NCBI RefSeq assembly: GCF_027887165.1
Contig: NC_077227.1
Span: forward strand, 82,291,430-82,355,429
Source of the DNA: Monodelphis domestica
Taxonomy: Eukaryota > Chordata > Mammalia > Didelphimorphia > Didelphidae
DNA length: 64,000 nt
Direction: 5' to 3'
The notes under the pieces were generated by a model. It did no database searches and was not told the origin of the DNA. It worked only from the letters and a program-made list of their open reading frames with translations. Below are positions 12,689-24,600 of this stretch, in pieces; positions within the stretch are counted from its first letter, which is position 1, and each line of letters begins with the position of its first letter. The position numbers were made by a program, and so were the translations under genes.

Positions 12689-15600
12689 ACATGGTCTCAG
12701 GCCTCAAGAAATGAGAAAATCAAGAATAATGTTTAGTACTTCTAAGTGCAAATTCTACCTGGTCGAAGTATGGCTATGCCTGTTTACCTCCTCCCTCAAT
12801 TTTTACACCACTAAGCTTATTTTCCTACATAAAGCACTCAGTACAAATAAGTGGAGAATTGAGAAAAGCTTCCAAAAGGGAATTCAGGGCAGAATTTTGA
12901 AGGGATAAAGTATCATAGGTTGATAGAAGGCTGGGGAAATGCTTAGAGGCAGTGATGGGATTGGCTTCAGAAAAACCTGGGTTCAAATCTTGCCTCTGAC
13001 ATTCCCAAGTGACCATGGGAATGCTAATTAACCTCTAAGTCTCATTTTCCATATCTCCAATAATATCACAAATGGAAGCCCTTTGTATTACATACTTCTC
13101 AGAGCTGTCCCGAGACTCAAATGAAATAATCTATATATAAGTATAGCACTTATCATACATGTCAGCTATCATTGATCCAAAATTTTAATGACTAAATTTG
13201 TTTCATGCCTTCATTTTTTAATTGAATATTTAAGAAATCAAAAGTATTCAGGTGAGCTGGAATCATTAATGTGGGAGTTGGCAATTTCTTTCTACTTGCT
13301 TAGTTCTAACAAGCTATAATACATTCTATTTGACAAATGATTTTATAGAATTTGCTCAAAAAGAAATATTGGCCTGACCTTCTGAGTCATTTTTTTTGGC
13401 TTGCTGTTGGAGTGAATGAGCAGCTGCTTCTGACTGTTGTTCCAATTCAATGATTTTTGCTGTAAGTCCCCTTACATAGGCCTCTCTCTGCTGATCGTAT
13501 ACAAGCCACTGTTGATTTTTCTCCAGAGCCTTTGAGTAAAGATGAAAAACAAAATAAATAAACAAAACAGAAAAGTTCAAAAACAAAGGGACCCAGACAA
13601 TGTTTGAAAAAACCTGAAAAAATTCATTGGTCCAGAAAAGAACTTAATTTGATCAAAAAAGAAAACTTATTTAAAGTGCTTTGCAAATCTTAAAGGGCTA
13701 TATAAGTGCTTGTGCCACCAGCTATTTTTGACTTCTGTTTGGTCTGTGTGGCATGGAGGTGATTTCAAAAAATACTCATCTTCAGAATAGAAAGCCACAT
13801 AAATTTAGGCCCATTTCCATATACTTGTGATTGCTACAGCTAAATAATAGTGTTCTAAATTGAAAATTTCAACAAGTCTGACACTTCTGGTTTATTCCTT
13901 GGGCCTTTGCATGAGTAACTGAAGTTTAGTCAGTGTGTGTTATGTGGTTAAATGTGAAGGGAGCCAGAGAATATATTTTTATAAAAGAGATAAATAATGA
14001 TACATTTATGATAAAGACCATAATTCAGAATACTGAATGTTCACTATATGTGAAGGCATTTTTTGAAAGTTTTAACAAAATAATTATATATATATTTGCT
14101 AATATTAAAATGATTGCATCTATTGAGGAAACACCAAGCTAGATAAAGGGGCTCAAAAATATGTCAGGTAATTTGAGTAAGACAGACCAAGAATGAAAAT
14201 TTTACCAGGGGAGAAAGCACAAATGACTACAATTAAATAAACCATGTGCAAGTTAAAAAGGGCTGACTTGGATTACAGTAATCTGAAGCATGCATCAACA
14301 TTCTAATTCCCCTAGTAACAATTTACTCATTAAAAACCCACTTTGCTACTCTGCTATAGCAGAGAAAATTCTGGTAAATGATCCTTTAAAATCATGAAGA
14401 TTTGGCACTTGTTCCTCCACAAGACCCTATGAGTACAGAGTGGTCTGGCTCCTGGAGCCCATAGAGGACCTTCTGGGTACATCTTGTAAGGGAAGAGGCT
14501 TTGGGAGCCATCCAACAGACTCTCTGAGGGTCCGAGGTTACTCCACCTAGATGTGATAATTTGGTCAAATGATGAGGTGAGAGACACTGTGTGCTCAGGC
14601 CCATGTGCATAGGCATCACACAGTGTTCTGCCATAGCATGGAGGTTCATTTATTATATAGGCTGGTGATTACATACTTCTTTGGGGACACAATCAATTTT
14701 CTACATATACGTTTCCATGGAACTTAACAAGACATGTAGCCTAAGGAGATAGTCAATGAAACATTGTTGCTATAGATGAATGACATAAACAGGGTGAGCT
14801 AGAGGTTAGTTCTCCCTGACCTAGGAGAATCATTGTTACTTTTGGTCAGCTTTCACAATTACTTAGGAGATGGGTAACAAAACATTTCATAGCTAGCTAC
14901 AAGATTAGAGGGCAATTTAATGAGAGATCAGATTTGGGGTTTTCTTCAATTTACAAGTTCTATTTTTCTTGTGTTACTTTAAAGCACCTGGCAATATTGC
15001 TCAGTTTCTGTCCATAAACAGAATTCAGCAGAATGTGTCTTGAAAGTGATTGATGTTCTTGGCTTGCCTGGCTTACAATGGGAGTGAATGTAACTCTGGA
15101 GACGGAAAGGAGGAGGGCAATGGGTAGTGATCTTTGGGCTTTAATTCTGTAAATGCAATCGTTTTAGGGTAATAATCTAGGGGGATTAAAGTGGGATATA
15201 TATGTATTTATCCTATAAGTATTTGTTCTCATATTATTTCTTCTGTATTGGTGAGAGAATAATAATTATAACAAGTTCATTAGTTAGGAAAGTTGGAGAG
15301 AGCAGTCACAGAAGGTGGGCAATGGGTGGGCCTTGTTCTGGGGGGGGGGAGGAGAAGGGGAGTGCCTTGTAGTTCTTGTCTCCCAAACTGTGACCTTGTC
15401 AGCCAGTGGGGGTCTGTGGCTCCCTGCAAAAAGGAGAAGTTATTTTCCATTGAACCTTTCTGGCTCTGGGTCCAGGTGCTTTCCCATGCACTATTATCAG
15501 TCTAGCAGATGTTATACCAGAACTGTATAGTTTTTAGTCTCTTTCATGGGATGAGGTGGGGATAATGCTGGGGATTGGGAGAGAAGACCCCAAAGTGGGC

Positions 15601-18600
15601 TTGGAGCTTGAAGATGTTTGATATTAGTGTGAATCCAAATGGGTATCCAATCCCTTGTAATTCACAGCCATGGCTGAAAAATCCCTCTCTTCACTTTCCC
15701 TCCTCACATTCTCATCTCAATGTAGCCCAGCCTGACCCAGGCCCCAGACTTGAGTCTCTTCTATTCTGTCCTTCCCTTCCCTAGGAACTTCTGCAAACCT
15801 GGATTGATTATTTAAAATTCTCCTTTATCCCACAGATCTTTCTCTCATACTCTTTCAAGCCTGTGATCCTCATAAAACATACTCCCCACCCCCAAAGACA
15901 CTGCATTCTTTGCTCCTGCTTACTCATCCAGCAACTAGGTGGTGCAGTGGATAAAATGCTGAGCCTGGAGCCAGGAAGACACCCTTCTGAGTTCAAATCT
16001 AGCCTCAGACACTTACTAGCTGAGTGGCCTTGGGCAAGTCACTTCACCTATTTGCCTCAGTTTCCTCACCTATAAAATGAGCTGGAGAAGGAAATGGCAA
16101 ACCACTCCAATATCTTTACCAAGAAAACCCCAGTCACAGAGTCAGACATGACTGAAAACCAACAACATTTATCCATACTCAAGATCTTCTGACAATCTAT
16201 AACCATGTTTTATTAACCAGAACATGATTTACCAAATTTAGCTAGTTCAATCTATGCTGCATGTTTAACCCTGGTCATCTTCTTGCCACTTTGCCCACTG
16301 TCCCCCTCTGATAATGAAATCACTACTGTCATTACTTGAGAGAAGCAACATGGTGGGGCAGCATTGATGAAGTATTGGCACGCACGCTGCTCCGTTCCCC
16401 TCTTCCCAGTGACTGAGGGCATTTTTTACATGCCCCACCCCTCTGTCCAGCTTCCAAAGTGAGCACTTCCTCCCTGCACTCTCTGGGGTAAGGTGGGGGT
16501 TCATAGGCAGCTTGAAGTTGCAGTTTGGACACATGAACTTGAAAACCTTCACCAATGCTGGTAATGGGTTAAAGAGCATTGGAAGTGAAGTTAAGAGTTC
16601 CTGGGTTCAAATCCTTCTTGTTTGTTGTAAGGATCAAAGGAGATAATATTTGGAAAGCATTTAGCACACTGCTTGGGACATAGTAGGCTCTTAATAAATG
16701 CTTGTTTCCTTCTTCTTTGGCATTCCTCATTGCAGCTATTAAGAAACTCCCACTCTCCCCCAATCCTCTTCTCATTGACAGCAGATGACCTAGCCTATTT
16801 TATTAAGAAAATCTAATTAGTTCCCCACCTCTTCACCTCAAAATGTCTCTTCACCTGCCCTCTCCCTTTGCTACTTACTAAAAAGTGTTATTCTTCATTG
16901 CCAAGACTATAATCTTTATATCAATTATGATTTTTGTGTTTACATTTTCAATTTCCCTCCTCTACTAACATTTTCTAGCCCCACCTACAAACATGCTAAA
17001 ATCTTCAAAATCTAAAAATACCTCTTCTCCTCCCACTATTCCCTCAGGTTATCATCCAACATTTTTCCTCTTCAACACCAAACTTCTAGAAAAGTAATCT
17101 CATATACTCATATCCACATCCTTGCTATTCACAAACTCATGCAATTTATAATTTGGCCCTACCATACCTATTTTATTGAAACTGCTCTCATAAGTTCCCA
17201 ATAGTCTTTTATTGCTAAATTCAATGGTCTTTTCTCTGTCATCATATTTAGCACTTCTGTAACATTGTGACTTTTTTTGTGAAATGGAGTCTCCTTCCTT
17301 AACTTCTGTAATACTGCATTCTACTGGTCCTTCTGCTACTTTGCCTCTCTCGTTTGATGGCTCATTTTCCTTTTCCCATACTCTAAATATAATCATATTA
17401 GAGATCATATAGCACAGTGGCTAGAAGGACTTAGAGTCAGGCCAACCTAAGTTCAAATCCCAACCTAGATATTGATTAGCTTAGTGATCAAAGGCAAATC
17501 ACTTAATTTCCCTGAAATTCAATTTATTCATCTGTAAAATGGGGGAAATCAAAATGCTTTGTAAATGTGAATTTTTATTATTCCCAAAGTTCTGATCCCA
17601 GTCCCTTCTCTTCTATATTCCTTTTCTCCTGGTAATATTTTCTACTTATGGCACGAATGTGACTATACGTCTCTATTTTTTTTTTCTGACCTCTTTCCTA
17701 ATTCCAATCCTACATTTCTCCTTCTTGACACTTTATATTCAATATGTCCAAAACTAAATTAGTCTTTCCTTTCAAACCTGTTTCTCCTTTTGACTTCCCT
17801 ATTTCTATAATTGGCATCATTATTCTTTCAGTTACTCAGTCTTGAAGCCTGGGAGTTAGTGGCTCCTTTCCCTCCCTCATTCCCTACATCCAATCAATTG
17901 CCAAGACCTTCAGACTAAGGGGTGACATGAGAGTGAGAAAGGAGACAGATTTAAAAGATACTGCTGAAGTAGAAAAGGCCATTGGACTTAGTAACCACTT
18001 AGATGGGGGAAGAGGAAAACAGGAATTGAGGATGGCTCTGAGGTTTCAGAACCTTATAAATTATATCTACATAAAGACATTTATTGTATTACATCATGTG
18101 ATTGATAGTCAAGCTTTAACAAATACTATTATGGGAAACAGTGTGATGAATCTAACAAGGGCATTAATGAACTATACAAAGAGGGATGTACAAATATGGG
18201 TGTGTGAATTTGAGGTCTTTTTTTAAGGCTCTTGTTTGACAACTGTAGTAACTAAACAAATCTTGTAAAAAAGGACAAATATATAAACCAGCTGTAGATG
18301 AAACTGGTAGTGGATCATGATGTCATCAATAAGTTTATACAAAGATAATTTGCTTTTCTTATAATTTAGAAGTGTCATATTAAAACTTACATTTATACTG
18401 GCTTTACTCTAGAAAGCCTAGGCAAGGGAGAATACATATTGTAAATCTCCAAAGGCTGTTCTGTCAGCAGTTAGGAAAATAATGGACCCTAGAACCCTGG
18501 GTACTACCCTTTCCCCAAAGAGTGGACAGGCTGGGGTTGAAGGAGCTACTACTGAGAGATGAATAGAGAATGAGAGAGTGAGAACCATTTGGAAAGGTTG

Positions 18601-21600
18601 AATGTGGTTGTTATCTGGTACTAAAACATGTGAGATTCTTATGTACACATAAATTAATTCATAATCCTCTCCACACACCTATCAAAAAGACAGAGCAATG
18701 CCTCTCTCTCCTTCCATACACCTCCTTGAAATTTGATATAAAGTATTGGTCTAAATCTATTTTATGCTAAACTCATGCTTTACTTTATGCTCATTTTATG
18801 CTAAATTCATGTTAAATAGGGAGTCATTGGACTGTTGCTTGATAGCTTTTTTTTTTTGCTTACCTTGTTTCATTGGTCTTCTCTTCTTTTTAACTAATAC
18901 TAAATAGTTCTGAAAATCATCACTTTACAATAGGCTAAGATCTGGTAATACTCTGCTCCTTCCTGATGTGATTTTAGTGAGATGAGAATATGAGAAGGTT
19001 TTGTGATTTTGTCAGCATAGGGAGATTCCAGTGTGGGAATTTCCTCTTTGAATATAGATCATAGATCATAACCCATCTAAAAATAAATAAATCCCTAGAG
19101 TGATGTCTGTGGGTCAGAGAACATAAGTAATCTGCATAGGGTCACATAGTTAAGTATTAGACAGGACTTGAACCCAAGTCTTCCTGATTCTAAGCTTCTA
19201 CATCATTATTTCCTGCCCGTTTCTCTTGCATAAAAACAGAGAGAGGGAGAGAGACTTTAGGCAGAATTGAAAGTGATTTTTTTTTTCTTAAGATATAGGT
19301 TGGTGTGCCTAACTTTGATTCCTGGAAAAATTCTAGAACACATTGTTAAAGGAATAGTTTGTGAGCATCAAGAAAGGGAAATGGTGATTACTATAAGTCA
19401 GTGTAGGTTAATGGAAAACAAGTCACAATAGACCAACTCCTCATTTCATTTTTTAATAGGATTATTAGAGGAATCAAAACAGATTTAATTTCAGCAAAGT
19501 GTCTGACAAAGACTATCATAAGATTCTTATGGGCAAGATGGAGAGGTGGGGAATCGATGACAGTAATTAGATGCAGTTGACACTGGTTAAATGATCAGCC
19601 CTAAGAAGTGGTGATTATCAGACCTATATCAAGTTGGAAGGAATAAATATGTCTAGTGGAGTGCCACTGGCAACTGGCTCTGTTCTGTTAAAACTTTTTT
19701 TTCAGTGACTTGAATAATGATGTAGTTTCTTTGTCAAGTTTTCAAGATGATACAAAGTTAAGAAGGTTGCTTAATAATTAGTGTTAAATTTTTTATGTGC
19801 TGAATTTTTTGAATGATAGGGACTCTAAAAGGATCTGAGATGTTAGAATGATGGGCCCAATCTAATAAATTTAAATTCAATAGAGACAAAGATTTAAACT
19901 GCAGTTAAGAAATCAGCTGGATAGAGGCAATATAAGAAAATAGTTTGTATGAAAAAGATCTGAGAGTTTTATTGGACTGTAAGCTCAATGTGAGTCAACA
20001 GAGTGACATGGCAGCCATAAAAGTGAATGTTATCTTAGGTTGCATTAGCTACATTATATCTGATATATTTTCAGTTCTGCCATATTTTAGGAATTATGAG
20101 GGAATTTGGGATGTTTAACTTAAAGAAGATTTAGGGGGATATAAGAGCAATGCTTAATTATTTGAAAGGCTATCATGTAGAAGACAGATTATGCTTATTT
20201 GGTTTGAACATAGAAGGCAGAACTAAGAGCAATTGGGGGAAGTTACAGTCAGATTTAGGCTCCATATAAGGAAAAACTTCCTAACAATTAGAGCTGCCTG
20301 AAAGTGAAATAAAAATCCTCAAAAGGTAGTGAATTTTCTATCACTGGATGTCTACAGGGGAGGCTACATAGACATTTTCAGGGATGTTGCAGGGCAAGTT
20401 CCTTCTCTTATGTAAGTTGGACTAAATAAATATGAGTCCCTTAAAATTCTGAAAATCTATGCTTACAGAATGAGAGTTGACCTGATCTCCTTACTTCCTA
20501 GGAACTGAGCTGCCAATTAAAACCAGTGTCCTGTCCTTCCTAGCCAAAACTATGAAAGGCACTGTCTTTTGTTCTCTAGTTTTTTATTTATCTCTCTCAC
20601 ACACACACACACACATATATATATACACACATCATATGCATATATATAATACATACATATATATGTATGCACATATATTACATACATGTATGTGTCACAC
20701 TCATTTGGAGTGCATCATGATCAATAAGATGTTGATTTAAGCCTATTTTCTGCTAATTGGCTTTGCAGTTTTCCCAGTATTTCAAGTTAAATAGTACTTC
20801 TGTTTGGTATCTTCTTTTGCATACCCTGTCTTATTGAACTACTCTTTTAAACCAATATTAAATAGTTTTTATAACTGTCACTCAATAATAGTTTGAACTC
20901 TGGTAATGCTTTGCTCTTTCCTTATTGTCTTTTAAAAATTATGTCCCTTGAGATTCTAGACCTTTATTTTAAGAAATGAGCTTTATTTTGTCTAATTCTA
21001 TAAAGTTGTTATCAGGTTGATGAGTATATTACTAAATCTGCAAATTAAGTGTCATTTTTATTATATAGGCATAGCCCAAATATAAGCAATTAATCTTTAC
21101 TTATGTATTTGTCTTGTTTTCTAAACAATAAATACTGTATATGGACCTTTGATTTCATTAGTGTAGATAACACTCCTTTTCAAAACAATACAGACAGTCA
21201 AGATTGTATAGCTCAGTAGTTATCTTAAGAGTTAGGATGAGGGGCAGCTGGGTAGCTCAGTGGATTGAGAGCCAAGCCTAGATATGGGAGGTCCTAGGTT
21301 CAAATCTGGCCTCAGACCCTTCCCAGCTGTGTAACCCTGGGCAAGTCTTCTTAACCCCCATTGCCTAGCCCTTTCCACTCTTCTGCCTTGAACTAATACA
21401 CAGTATTGATTCTAAGACAGAAGGTAAGGGTTTAAAAAAAAAGTTAGGGTGGCCAAGAAATTCATTACTGTGTACAAGTTGGCGATGTTAGCAAAGCATT
21501 AAAAACAACCTATCACTGGGACCATATTAATATGGACCTTTCCAGTTTTGTGGAACCCACTGGAGTTTATGCTCCAATGGCTACCTAAGGCCGTGAGGTC

Positions 21601-24600
21601 ATCTTTGTAGCATAAGCCATCAGAATAGGACATTAATTTATCTAGTGTTTAGCACAATATGTGTAGTATGTGCTTAATGTTTATTGCCTGATTTTAGTGT
21701 TGGCAAATCTTAATATACTAAATAAATGAATTACTGTTTTATGTTGAAGTGGCACTAGAACCATACTGCCTAACAGACATAAATGATTTTGAGTGGTTAA
21801 GAATGACAACTGATATGTGCTAACTGGCTGAGGACTATAAAATTCCAGAAGAACTTGATCTCAAGGCTATCTAAAAAGGAAATAAAAATGGATCACTATA
21901 GTAAATAGATGAAAGATGGAGAAGGCCATTATACAAGTTAAGTAAGGTGGGAAGAGCTTGAAGATCCATCTAAAAGGAGATTTCCATCCCCAGTAGGAAC
22001 ATGAATGAATGCATATGTAGGAAAAGGTTATATAACTGAAGAATAGCTGAATTGTGGCCAGAAGAATATATAAGGTAGGGGCAGCTAGGTAGCTCGGTGG
22101 ATAGAGAGCCAGGCCTGGAGTGGGACATCCTGGATTCAAATCTGGCCCCCGGTACTTCCTGGCTGCGTGACTCTGGGCAGGTCACTTGACCTACATTGCC
22201 TAATGCTCACCATTCTTCTGCTTTGGAAATGATACCTAGTGTGGTTTCTAAGATAGAAGTTAAGAGTCTAAAAATGTATAAAGTAGCACCTTTGGGTAGT
22301 GTTTAATGTTATGTTATATCTCTTCAAAACTCTTCAAAGCTAAGTTGGTTTAGGGCAGTGGTTCTCAACCTCTCAATTTGTAGCAATGAGAATACATAAT
22401 GCATATCAGGTATTTACATTCCGAATTACAGTTTTGAAGTAGCAAAATTACAGTATTGAAGTAGCCACCAAAATAATTTTTTGGTTTGGGGTCACTGCAA
22501 CATGAGGAACTGTATTGTGGGTCACGGCATTAGAAAGGTTGAGAACCACTGTTTTAGAGGTAATAGAACTGACATCCCTAGAGATTGTGTCACGAGGATT
22601 AAGTGACCACATTAGCAATAATATGGACATAGGTCTTCTGACTCTAAATCTAATGCTTTTCTCTCTCTACTATCCCATTTTGTTTCTTCTGATAATCGAG
22701 AAGGCTAAGTTTGAACAATTTTAGTATTAAGAGCTCCTGATTACTATGTTTGGACAGGTTCACATACTGCTGGGCCTGAAGAACCACTACAGACCCAGTA
22801 GTGAATAATAATATTGAATTAGATTCAAGATTACCAAGGGAGACTTTCTTGATTTAGAAGCTGATGCTTGTGATGTCTATGTACCTTTGACACAACAGTT
22901 TAGTATAGCATGGTGAACCATTTAGAAATTGCATGCCCAAACTGCACCTTCAAGCCATTCCTGAGCCCTTTGCATCACCCCAGACAGCAGAGGGAGGAAG
23001 TGTTCACACTGGTCTGCTGGGCAGAGGGGTGGGGCATGTGAAAAATGTCCTCAGGCGCAGTGGAGAGGGGGAGGGGAGCAGTCCTCACTGGCACATGCCA
23101 GGGCACTTGTGTCACATCTTTGCTAACATGGGTATAGTCAATTTGTCCTAGAGATTAAGAATTTGTTAGCATTTGTGGGACTGGCAGCCTTACTGGGATT
23201 ATACCGATTATGACTCAGATGTCATGGTATTAAGACCATCTTTAGATAATAGTCTACCACCAACAGTATGTTTTGATCTGAAATATGAGGTTAATACCTT
23301 AACAAGGTAGGGTAGGGGAAGAATCTTTGATTTTCATACTTAATCTGGCCTTCGTCTGAACTTTACCTAGCATGTGATTAATGCACTGAGGTAATAATTC
23401 AGACATAGACTACCAAAATGCATTATGGCTTAGTCTTGAAAACAATATTCTAAAAGGCCACAAGATGGTAGTATTATTCTAGAAAAGTAGAAAGCCTTTT
23501 TCTCCTCACTTTTTCTCTGTATTGTCTTAAATTCTATGAATTCAAAAGAATTATTTGGACTGGACAGAATATTAGAAGTAATCTGGTTTTATCTAATCAT
23601 TTCACAGATGACAAAAATGAGGTCTACATGTATCCTTATGTCTTTTTTTCCTTTCCCCTTCAGTGGCTATAATATAGAACTAAAAGATTTAATATATTGA
23701 TAAATTTTGTTTAAAAGTGTAGCTAAATAAAATGCTTTATATTTCTTGTGCTAATGAAACAAACAAACAAAAAAAACTACCCTAAACTGTTAAGAGAATT
23801 ATGTGACTCCATATATGCTAGTGATCCCAGACAGCAGAAAAAAAGGTTGCTAACCCTTCACATTAAGTAATGGTTACAGAATTATCTCTATGTAGATGAT
23901 GTTAGTACGTGAATCAGACCCTTCCAACATTCAAAGAAATTTACAGCTGAATCTTTGAAGGCAATCATTAACACCAAAGACTTTCCAGGGATTAATCTAG
24001 TCTGACAAAATAAAATTTTTAAAAAGTATTAGGAATTATGTAGGAACTTTGAGCAGACTAAGGAGGCAAGAATTGCTTTCTATATAGCAAATTAATGATA
24101 GTGAAGGGTCAATAATGGGAATTGTATTCCTATTCTACTTTCTTCATGGGTTTTCCTATCCCATATACAATTCTTCTGTTGATATTTAAAAAAGGGAAAT
24201 TGGTGTTTTGACCCTTCAAACAACTATTTGGTGTAAGTGAACAAGTTTTACTATATGAGATCATTTTAAGATTTAGAGAGCAAAAGAGGTACAACTTGTT
24301 CTGAAAAATAATAAATATCAAAACAGACCAAAGAATGACTTTGAATAAGGAACATGTCTAAGTTAATTTCATAAGAACAGAGACCAATGAATTGTTGTTT
24401 CATTGTAATCACATTGTAAAGTAAGCCATTTTAGAATTATCTAGCTAGAGGAAGAACCTTTAAATGCTTTGAAAGTTACATACAAGCTCATTTCGGAAAA
24501 TAAATACATTTCTCAATACAATGAAAACAACAAGTTTTTTAAAAAACTGATAATTAAAAAGATATCCCAAGAAACTTCTGGAATGTATTGAGAGATTCAG

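Noticed and set aside
16265-16579. Minus-strand frame with a CPNC motif suggesting a zinc-binding protein
   Set aside because: The sequence is a hAT-type repeat also present at 22.9-23.1 kb; the cysteines are incidental.
20593-20696. Regularly spaced short repeats as a possible CRISPR array
   Set aside because: They are dinucleotide microsatellites in a vertebrate intron; there are no spacers.
21241-21330. tRNA-like box A and box B (GGTTCAAATC)
   Set aside because: These are the tRNA-derived heads of SINEs, as the body and A-rich tail show. No free-standing tRNA gene is seen.
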